Assembly (NCBI GenBank): GCA_943704425.1
Contig: CALSCP010000519.1
Location: forward strand, 58,679-89,337
DNA from: Ministeria vibrans ATCC 50519
Lineage: Eukaryota > Opisthokonta > Filasterea
Reading direction: 5' to 3'
Length of the DNA stretch: 30,659 nucleotides
Shown here: positions 1 through 8,842 of the stretch, one piece after another
Position numbering within the stretch: the first letter of the stretch is position 1
Layout of the letters: every line of letters begins with the position of its first letter
The notes under the pieces: generated by a model
The model's database searches: none
Told to the model about the DNA's origin: nothing
The model's input: only the letters and a program-made list of their open reading frames with translations
Made by a program: the position numbers and the translations under genes

Positions 1-37
1 TTTTTTTTGTGAATTTCTCCTTCCACTCCTCTTCTAG

Positions 38-3000
38 CGATCCAAGAGCAGTGGAAGCTTGAACGGGGAGGCGAGACTGGAGAGCGGGGTGCCGACATCG
101 CCCTCGCCCGCGGCCGAGTCCGAGCCGGTACCGTCGTCGTCTCGTCTGAAGAGTATGTTGCGCTCGTTGGGGCGAAGTTTCACGTCGAACACTGACGAGA
201 CAATAATGGATGACACGGTGAATGCGGGCACACCTGCCGACGCTGCTACACGCGCCGTGAGTGCATCGCTTGAGTCCATTGGGCCGCTTGCGGGTGCCTC
301 GCCGCCCCCGCCTCCGCCTCCGCCGCCACCGCCCTCGTCACGGTCCTTCCCGTCCATCCCACGATTCTTCCGTCGTGACAGTGATGACCTTGCTCTCGGT
401 GACGCTACTCCTCTCGGAGCGTCGCTTGACGAACAACGTGCCGGTCCCCAACAGGTCTTTCGGTTTTTTGTGCCGTGGCGCAAACAGAACCGCCAGGGTG
501 GCCAGGACACAATGGCGGGCGCCTCTTCGGATGACGACGTTCTGGTCGAGACTGACCAACGACGACCGCGCCGCAGCTGGCGACCGCGCCTGCCCCGCCT
601 TGGCACACCCGGAGTTGTCGCAAGCTCACGTGGTGTGTCGGGGGTGAGCGACGATGAATCATTGCGACACCAACCACGACGCCGGAGTGAATCGGCGCCG
701 CCACCGACTCTGTCTCATCCCATGAATGACGACGAGGACGATGCCGGCGACAGTCGTGCTTGCAACATGGTTGAAGATGGCATGAGCACTGACAATGGTG
801 GTATTGGAGATGAAGAAGACGACGATGACGAAGGCGAGGAGGAGGAGGAGGAGGAAGACGATAATCACCGCCACGACGATGACGGTGACGAAGACACCGA
901 CGCAGGGATGTCTCCGCTTTCAAACCGTCGGCATATGGAGGGCAATTTATCGCGAACAGATAAAATCCGACGTTTGTCGCAGTCCATCGGACGCTCGCTT
1001 GGACGGCCCTCAGCACCGAAAGGTGGGTCGCTGACGGACGAGCGAATGACAGTGGGACCACCACCACGACGACACGGTCGTGGAACAGAGCGAGCTGCGA
1101 ATGCAGGGCGCAGACGCGTGCGCGTGCCGACGGTGGCCATTGACGATGGAGACACGGCCGACGACGAGAACCCGTCGTCGGTGGGACTGTTGGACATGAG
1201 CACGCTGATGCAGGGTCTGCGCCGCATGAAGCCCTCCATGAAGCACGTCAAGGCCTACAAGAAGTATGCCGCGGCGCGTCTGCGCAACTTTGGACAGCGT
1301 GGTGCAGGCGACACTGATGCGGACACGACGGCTGGTGATGTGCCGGGCGGCGACGAGTCGGACCGGGAGACGGCTGCGAGTACAGCAACTACAACAGGCG
1401 TGGCGGATGTCGCTGGGCCATCCACGACGACAAACACCACAACGACCACGGCGACTGCGGCCACCATAGCGACTGTGACACCGCGCACGCGCTCGGCGCA
1501 GGTGGACAAAGGGCCACTGGCACGAATCCGACGACGCATGACCGCCGGGCGTCAGTCCGAGTCTGAGACTGAGACTATCGATGAAGCGGCAGTCTCGATG
1601 GACTTTTGGGGCTCGAAGGAGGCCGACGAAGAGATTATGGACATTCGTGGGTACTTGGGTGAGTCGCATGTTGACGAGCAGGCCGCTGGCGATGTTGTGT
1701 CGCTCGTGCAGTCGTTGAGCAAAGCCGACGAGAACCGAATGGGGCTGTTGCACCACTCTGAGGACGGGCCTTTCTTTAGCGACGAAGAATTTGACGACGA
1801 TGATGAGGATGAGGATGATGATGAGGATGATGATGATGATGAGGAGGAGGATGACGACGAGGAGGAGGAAGAGAATGAGGAGGAGGAGGAGGAGGAGGAA
1901 GATGACGACGGCGAACTAGAGTTTGAAGTTGATGAAGAGGCGAAAGAGCACAACGCTGAGGGGGTGCGAGAGCATCACAAAGCCACAGCGGCTGCTACCG
2001 CGTCTTCTACTACAACTACAGCTTTTCCCGAAAAGCGTGCAGGTGACTCGACAACTGGCTCGTCGATTGTGCCGTCAACGACAAGTGTTGCTGCTCATTT
2101 GTTGTCGTCACGACAGCACAAGCAGGCGAGACGGAAAACGTCATCGCTGCAGAAGAATACGAAGAAAAAGGGTCGCCAGGTGCATGCCGGTGAAACCATT
2201 CACGAGGAGGGTATGGGAGAGAACGAAGACGATGACAATGACGACGACGATGATGAAGGAGAGCACGGGAGACAGCGACACCACAATAGCATGGACGGTC
2301 GTCGTCTGGGCGACGACGATCTGCTGAGTTTTGTGGGGCACACGGGACACAGTAGTTTTGGGGTGAACAGCAGCATTACAGACTGGGCGTCACTGACGCG
2401 CGAGACTATGCCGCACATGCGTGTTCTGATTGCCACGGTGGGATCGCGTGGGGACATTCAGCCGTTTGTGGCGCTTGGACGGGGTCTTAAGGAGTTTGGA
2501 CACGACGTGCGCATCGCCGGATTTGAGGTGTTTCGCTCGTTTGTCGAGCGCAACGGCCTTGAATTCTACCCTTTGGCGGGCGACCCACGCGAACTGATGC
2601 AGTTGTGTGTGCAGAATGGAATGTGGTCGCCATCGTTTATTGTCGAGGCATTCACACGCTTTCGGCGGTTCTATCGCGACCTATTTCATTCGCTGTGGTC
2701 AGCGTGCACCGAGCCGGCCGCGGGCCACTCGTACTACTGCCCTCATGTTATCATCAGCAATCCGCCTGTGTTTGGACACTATCATGTGGCGCAGGCGCTG
2801 GACGTGCCGCTCATCATCAGCTTCACCATGCCTTGGTCCAAGACACGCGACTTCCCACATCCCATGGTTGCCGACCGGGGTTTTGGAAAGCGCGGCTCCA
2901 AGTACAATCGTCGCACCTACACGCTGCAGGAGAAGGTGGTCTTTCTCGGCATGATGGACGTCATCAACACCTGGCGCAAGGAGCAGCTCCGCCTGCCTCC

Positions 3001-4827
3001 CATCAGGTACGCTGGCACAACGCTCAGCGACACTCCAGAGATTGTCCTCATCACCGCTACTCTTCGTTTTTTTTTTTTTTTTTTTTTTTTTTTACGCGAG
3101 CCATCCATCTTTCTCATCATCATCCTTACGTTAGCTTCTACAAGGGCGCGCACTATTTGCGACTTGCTAAAGTGCCACACATTTACTGTTATTCGCGCAG
3201 TCTGCTTCCCAAGCCACACGACTGGCGTGAACACGTCAAGGTAGGTCGCTTGTTGCCGCGCCATCTCATGTGGCCATCTCATGTGCTGTGTGATGCAGAA
3301 TACCCACCACGCAAGTGTTTATCACCAAAATTTCTGTTTTGCATAGGTGACGAATTTCTGGTTCTTGGACGAAGGGAGCAATGAAGAGTTTGTACCTGGG
3401 GCAGAGCTAGCGGCGTTTCTTGCGTGTGGGCCTCCACCGGTGTACATTGGGTTTGGATCGATTGTGGTGGAGCAACCGGAGAGTCTAACGCAGCTGATTG
3501 TGTCTGCGGTGGAGGCGGCAGGTAAACGGGCGGTGGTGGCGCGGGGTTGGGGCGGCGTGGGCCAGCCAAACCAACCTGACTGTTGCGTGCACTTTTTGGA
3601 CTTCTGCCCCCACGACTGGCTCTTCTCGCGCGTCGAAAGCGTCATTCACCACGGCGGTGCAGGCACCCTTGCCGCAGGCCTCCGTGCCGGCCGCCCCACC
3701 GCCATTGTTGCCTTCTTTGGCGACCAGTTCTTCTGGGGTCCTCTTATTGAGAAAACCAAGGTAAAATTTGTCTATTGTTTTCTATTTCTCTTTGATCACT
3801 TTCTTTTTGTTTCTATCTCATTTTTACTACTGCTTTGTTTCTCTGTCGCTCTTTGTTTTCTATCTCTCTCTATCACTTTGTTTCTTTCTCTCTCTCTTCG
3901 TTTGTTTCTTTGCTCTCTCTATCACTTTGTTTCTCTCTCTCTTTCTATCTCTCTCTCTTTCTATCGCTCTCTCTTTCTCTCTCGTTTTATCTCTTTGTTT
4001 TTGTTCCTCCTCTTATTGTCATTCCGTTTTACTTTGTTTACTGTCTTTCTCTGTTGCTGAGTCTATTTTTGCGTCTGCGTGTAGGTGGGCGTGTGGACAT
4101 CGGTGAAGAAGCTGACGTTTCAGTGGCTGGTAGACACGCTGCAGTTTTTGTCGCTGCCGAGCACCCAGGAGAGTGCAACTGCTCTGGGTGCGGAAATCAA
4201 CGCCATCAATGGCGTCGAGGAGGCCATTGATGCGTTCCACCAGTTTGTTCCGCCCGAGGTTCAACTTGAAACGTTTTATTTTACGATTGTAAATTAATGG
4301 CGTAATCAACCTTTGCTTTGCAGATCACTCACTCGGTGGCGTACGAGCGACACTACGAGATGCAACGCAAGTATCCCTTGCGTGGCTGGGTCAAGGCGAC
4401 GCTGAACACTCAGAAGTATTGAATGACACACTGTGTGGCACTTTGAATGAGTACCTTGCTCATGTTGTTGTGTAGGACGGGTCTAACGAGTGTCTCGGGA
4501 GACGGAGACGCATTCACCATGCCTGCACGACATGGATGGCGCTGGGACGGAGATTGGATTGTGGACGACGCTGAGCCCGAGTGGGAACACTCCAAGGACT
4601 GGCGACTGGAGTTTCATCGTGAGATGCGTATCACGGATCTTGTCCGTCGACGACGAATCAAGCGACGAGTAAGAAAGAATAATAATAATAATATTATTAT
4701 CGTATTTTCATGTTTGTTTGCTCTACAGCGGGTGCGGATTCGAGATGAAATTCTCTGGGCGGAGGAGTCCATGTCGACTGCTGCTTCGGATGATGGCGAC
4801 GTTGCCGAGAAGGTCACGACTGTGTAA
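38..4827 (+). CDS. Sterol 3-beta-glucosyltransferase-like protein with C-terminal DysF domain (5' end outside window)
   Basis: Exons: 38-3006, 3135-3240, 3347-3760, 4085-4258, 4324-4415, 4476-4668, 4729-4827; all junction phases agree. The first exon follows a pyrimidine-rich acceptor ending TTCTAG at 32-37, and no ATG fits the apparent frame start, so the gene begins upstream. The first roughly 780 visible residues are disordered and acidic, with Asp/Glu runs near 820-900 and 1780-1915. Then comes a GT1 domain of the UGT80/Atg26 type: ATVGSRGDIQPFVALG at 2435-2482, NPPVFGH, FTMPWSKT, LLPKPHDW, and donor-site HHGGAGTLAAGL near 3648. This family glucosylates membrane sterols with UDP-glucose. 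The tail (4324-4728) carries YERHYEMQR, GWRWDGDWIVDD and VRRRR, the hallmarks of a peroxin/dysferlin DysF domain. The usual ATH motif after the first fold element reads AGF here. No GRAM or PH domain is visible, but the N-terminus is missing. The 4259 donor (GTTCAA) is the weakest junction. Family call firm; sterol substrate inferred. Confidence 0.85.
3007..3134 (+). other. Intron with 27-base poly-T
   Basis: Donor AG|GTACGC and acceptor TTAG. It joins AG to C to make a serine codon, giving LPPI-S-FYKGAHYL across the junction. A run of T at 3067-3093 lies in the middle. Reading straight through gives an unnatural poly-Phe tail and a stop, which supports removal. Confidence 0.85.
3761..4084 (+). 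repeat. 324-bp intron made of imperfect CT/TTTCTCTC repeats
   Basis: This intron of the glucosyltransferase-like gene runs from AAG|GTAAAA to GTGTAG. Almost all of it is pyrimidine on the coding strand, with degenerate repeats of TTTCTCTCTCTATCACTTTG type between about 3840 and 4000. Any reading frames inside are Ser/Leu/Phe artefacts. No other feature is seen. Confidence 0.8.
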
Positions 4828-4832
4828 ATAAA
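4827..4832 (+). terminator. AATAAA poly(A) signal overlapping the stop codon
   Basis: The last A of the TAA stop (4825-4827) is the first A of AATAAA. The next gene's ATG lies only 93 bp past the stop, so the 3' UTR must be very short. Confidence 0.6.
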
Positions 4833-4920
4833 TTGAAATCTAATCTGAAACACAACAAGTCAACATAAATAATTATGAATAATAATAATAATAGAATAGA
4901 TTTTTTTCCACTCTGTGACT

Positions 4921-7900
4921 ATGGAGATTGAAGAGGATCTGAGCGACGGAAGCGACTCGGGACTCCAAAATGATGATGTGTACCACCCCGTACACCAGTA
5001 CAGTGGACTCATCAAGATCAAGGTTTGTTGGTTTCTTCTTTTTTTTTTTTTTTTTTTCAAACCCGCTGTCGTGCCCCGACGAACGCTCCAGCGCTGGCTC
5101 TTTTGGCATGGCCGCGTACGGTGTACACGAGCTATACTCTACGTTGCGGCCGGAATGAGCCTGAGGGCCCCGTCAGCCGTTTGACGCCCCTGCCTTTTTT
5201 TATATTTCGATGAATCCCACAGTGATGACGTAGCCCTGCGCAGGGGGGGCATGCGCGTCTGCTGGCGGCTGTGTGTGCAGTACGGGCCGTGCGGGGCGGT
5301 GCTGTGGTGCGCCGTGGCTGCCCCTGGCGAATGTTTTCGCTGCTGACGATTGAATTTCCTGTCCGCGTCCGCTCCCATCCCCACCGCCCGTCGCTCCTGC
5401 CCGCCCCGCCCCTCCGTGTCCCGCCTGTGCCTTCCAAATGGCGCCGTTCACCCATCCCAGCGCTGCTTCCCCCCAGTCCCTTCGTGAGTTCGCTGTGATG
5501 AGGTTTGCAACACTCTGGGCTCTTTTTTTTTCTTTTTTTGAAAAAGTGACTGTCCCATTTGAGATTTTTCAAGTTATGCACAAAAGCGCCGCATCTGAAT
5601 CACCCACCCCGCTCCAGGCGAACCTCTGACTGTGCATTTGCTGCTGTGTTTGTGGCGTATCTATAGTTTTTTTCGTTTTTTTTCTATGTCTTTTTTTTTT
5701 TTTTTGAAAAGTTCCATTCGCATCGAACCTGACGTGTCGTTGTCTTTGTCTTGCGTGTGGTCTCTCTGCGTAGGTGCTTGAAGCGTCTGGTCTGAAGACA
5801 GTAGAGATGCCTGGGGGCGGAAAGCTGAAGGACATCGATCCGTTTGCAGTAGTTCAGGTGAGGAACGAAAGAGAGAGTCAGTTCGCGTTGTCAATGTGTT
5901 TGGTTGCTTGTGTAGATTGACGAAGAGGCCATTGGACAGACGACAGCCAACACGAAGGCGTTTTGTCCGATCTGGAATGAGACGTTTGAGTCGCAAATTT
6001 CACATGCAAAGACACTTGAGGTGGTTGTGATGCACAAAGGTACAAATTCCGCTTCACTTTGCTCTTTGATTTGGTGTTTTGCCTGTTTTTGTTTCGTGCC
6101 ATCTGGTGAATGTCATGAGAGATCACTGTGTATTGACGCTTGCGCGCGCGTGTGTGTGTGTGTGGTTCTTCTTTTTTTAATTAAGGGATTGCACAAAAGA
6201 CGTTTGTGGCAAATGTGCAAGTGATGTTACACGAAGTGATTGATCAGGAAAGCGGAAAGAAAGATGCATGGTTGAACCTTGAGCCGGCCGGAAAGGTTCA
6301 CGTCGTCGTCACATTTGTACATGAAATGGAGAAGAAAGGTAAGGAAAGAACATTATTTTTGTTTCATCTCATCGCTTTGATGTACCCTTCTTTTTTTGTT
6401 TTTCTTCTTTTTTGTTATTTTTTTTTGTCATGTAGTTTTCAATGCGAACGAGAAGGCGTTTGCCGCGCGACGAGGTGCAGTGCGAAAACGCAAAGTGCAC
6501 GAAGTGAACAGTCACAAGTTTATGGCGCGCTTCTTCCGACAACCGACCTTCTGCTCACACTGCGGCGATTTTATCTGGGGGCTGGGCAAGCAGGGCTACC
6601 AGTGCCAAGTGTGTCAGCTGGTGGTGCACAAGCGATGCCACGTCAAGACGGTCAGCGTGTGTACGGGCAACAAGAAGAAGGGCGCAGATGCCAACGTGAG
6701 TGCACGCTTCGGCTTCAACATCCCTCACCGCTTCAAGGTCCACACTTACAAGACCCCGTCCTTCTGCGACCACTGCGGCTCTCTCCTCTACGGTATTTTC
6801 CGTCAAGGCATGAAATGTGAAGGTATGAGAATAAGAAAGAAAAGAAGAACAGTTGTAATTTTTTTTTATTGTAAAGCGCCTGCGTGCAAGATGAACGTAC
6901 ACAAGCGGTGCATGCACAAGGTGCCCAATTTGTGCGGAGTGAACGAAAAAATGCTGGCGGCGGCGCTCAACGACATGGGCATGACCAGCTCGTCCATCAA
7001 CACGTCCAAGGTCAAGACGGGCGGTAGTGTTCCAGGCTCTCCCGGCGACCGCACTTCCTCCACTGCCTCCCTTCCCGTGCAGACCATGGTACGACTTGCA
7101 TTGTCAGTGTCGACCCTAACTTTTTCTTTTCTTTTTTCTGTGTGTAGACTGCCCTGAGTGACTCGTCCGGGCGACCCAAATTCTGCATGGACGACTTCCG
7201 ATTCCTCAAGGTGCTCGGCAAGGGTTCGTTTGGCAAGGTGTTGCTGGCGGAGCGCAAGGGCACGGACGAGGTGTACGCCATCAAAGTGCTGAAGAAGGAC
7301 ATCATTCTTCAAGATGACGACGTCGAGTGCACCAACATTGAGAAGCGCGTCCTCGTCGCCGCCTGCAAGCATCCTTTCCTTTGCGGCCTCCACTCGTGCT
7401 TCCAAAGCGTCGACCGTCTCTTCTTCGTCATGGAGTACATCAACGGTGGTGATCTCATGTTCCAGATCCAGCGTGCTCGCAAGTTTAGCGAAGACCGCGC
7501 TCGCTTCTACGCCGCCGAAATTGTCTCTGCGCTTGCCTTTCTGCATCACCAAGGCATTATGTAAGATGCCTTTGTTTTTGTTGTTGATGTATCCTGTGTT
7601 CCAACGTATTTCCTTGTGTTTTTGTAGCTACCGTGATCTCAAGCTCGACAACGTGTTGCTCGATTGTGTAAGTGACGATGTAATTGGAAACACCGTGAGC
7701 ATCTGTTTGACGGAGTGTTGGGAATGGTGTAGGACGGGCATGTGAAGCTGGCAGACTTTGGCATGTGCAAGGAGGGCATTTTGAACTCACAGCTGACCAA
7801 CACCTTCTGCGGCACACCCGACTACATTGCACCGGAGATTCTGGAGGAGAAGGACTACGGCTCATCGGTGGACTGGTGGGCTCTGGGAGTGCTGATGTAT

Positions 7901-8065
7901 GAGATGATGGTGGGCCAGCCGCCCTTTGAGGCCGACAACGAAGACGACCTGTTTGAGGCCATTTTGCAGGACGAGGTCCTCTTCCCCGAGTGGCTCTCCA
8001 AGGATGCCATGGGCGTCATCAACGGCGTACGTCAGTCTTTATATCATTGATTTTTTTCTTCTTCT

Positions 8066-8096
<31 letters not shown>

Positions 8097-8578
8097 GTCA
8101 TATTCAAAAGTTATAATTATTATTATTATTATATTATTTTATTATTAATTCGTTATTATTGTTTTTTTAGTTTTTGACCAAGAATCTGTCTCATCGATTG
8201 GGGTGCAACCCCGTGTCGGGTCAGAAGGACATTCGCGCGACAGCATTCTTCAAGAAGATTGACTGGAGGAAACTGGAGGCACGACAGGTTGACCCGCCTT
8301 TCCGACCCAAGATCGTACGTATCCAAACCTCCCGTATCGCTTTGCCTCATGTTTTTTTTTCTTTTTTTTTGTAGAAAAACAAGAAGGATGCGGGCAACTT
8401 TGACTCGGACTTTACGAACGAACCGGCGGAACTGACGCCCACAGGTAGAGAGAGAGAGAGCGAAGGAGATAGATAGAGAGTCGCACACTGATATGCTGTT
8501 GTAGACCGCGAGACCATCACCAACATCATACAGGAGGAATTTACCGGCTTCTCCTTCACGTGCAGCGGGGCCGTATAA
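4921..8578 (+). CDS. PKC: Novel-type (epsilon/eta-like) protein kinase C
   Basis: Twelve exons: 4921-5022, 5774-5857, 5916-6039, 6186-6338, 6436-6822, 6877-7088, 7148-7560, 7628-7667, 7733-8026, 8171-8314, 8375-8444, 8505-8578. They encode about 698 aa with every phase consistent. Domain order: N-terminal C2 of the calcium-independent type (residues about 29-150; [30 protein letters not shown]), pseudosubstrate [13 protein letters not shown] with Ala at the phosphoacceptor position, C1A (about 178-228; [22 protein letters not shown]), C1B (about 243-300; [11 protein letters not shown]), then an AGC kinase from about 370 ([33 protein letters not shown], activation-loop TFCGTPDY). The tail has NFDSDFT, a turn-motif LTPT and a hydrophobic motif FTGFSF. 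The expected role is diacylglycerol-activated Ser/Thr phosphorylation at membranes, primed by a PDK1-type kinase. All catalytic residues are present. Start chosen at the first ATG before the C2 domain. Confidence 0.96.
5023..5773 (+). other. Large first intron of the PKC gene with a GC-rich core
   Basis: At 751 bp this is about ten times the usual intron here. Donor is AAG|GTTTGT and acceptor TGCGTAG. It starts with a poly-T run (about 5038-5057), then holds a GC-rich stretch (about 5060-5515) and ends in T-rich DNA. The core has no ORF with recognisable domains on either strand; the longest minus-strand frame (5132-5581) is Arg/Gly-rich and looks accidental. An alternative exon, promoter or non-coding RNA cannot be excluded. 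Confidence 0.6.
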
Positions 8579-8592
8579 CAATATTCTTTATT

Positions 8593-8690
<98 letters not shown>

Positions 8691-8842
8691 CCAATACATT
8701 TAGTGAAGCGATCTTTATTTTGTACTAATCAACACACAATTTTGATTGATGGAGGATTTTTTTTCTTCATCTCACTTTACTTCGTGTGTACACAGTTGCA
8801 TGTTTAAAACCCCGCTGGTTCGGTCTCCCTGTTTTCGGTGAT
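8579..8842. repeat. Convergent intergenic gap with (GA) microsatellite
   Basis: A near-perfect GA repeat spans 8597-8687 (91 bp) between the stop codons of the PKC gene (+) and MAD1 (-). On the minus strand AATAAA at 8719-8714 lies 124 bp past the MAD1 stop and is its likely poly(A) signal. No gene is seen here. Confidence 0.9.

Noticed and set aside
59-61. Position 59 as the start of the glucosyltransferase-like protein
   Set aside because: The codon is TTG, and a splice acceptor lies at 32-37, so the visible exon is internal.
1552-1953. Long Ser-rich frame on the minus strand opposite the glucosyltransferase-like gene
   Set aside because: It is the antisense shadow of the Asp/Glu codon repeats and shows no domain.
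4289-4323. GTAAAT at 4289 as the donor before the DysF exon
   Set aside because: It would leave a 35-bp intron, below any other here; the GTTCAA donor at 4259 gives 65 bp and clean phase 0, although its consensus is weak.
5132-5581. 149-codon minus-strand frame inside the first PKC intron
   Set aside because: Composition is Arg/Gly/Thr-rich low complexity crossing T-runs, with no motif, promoter or splice support.
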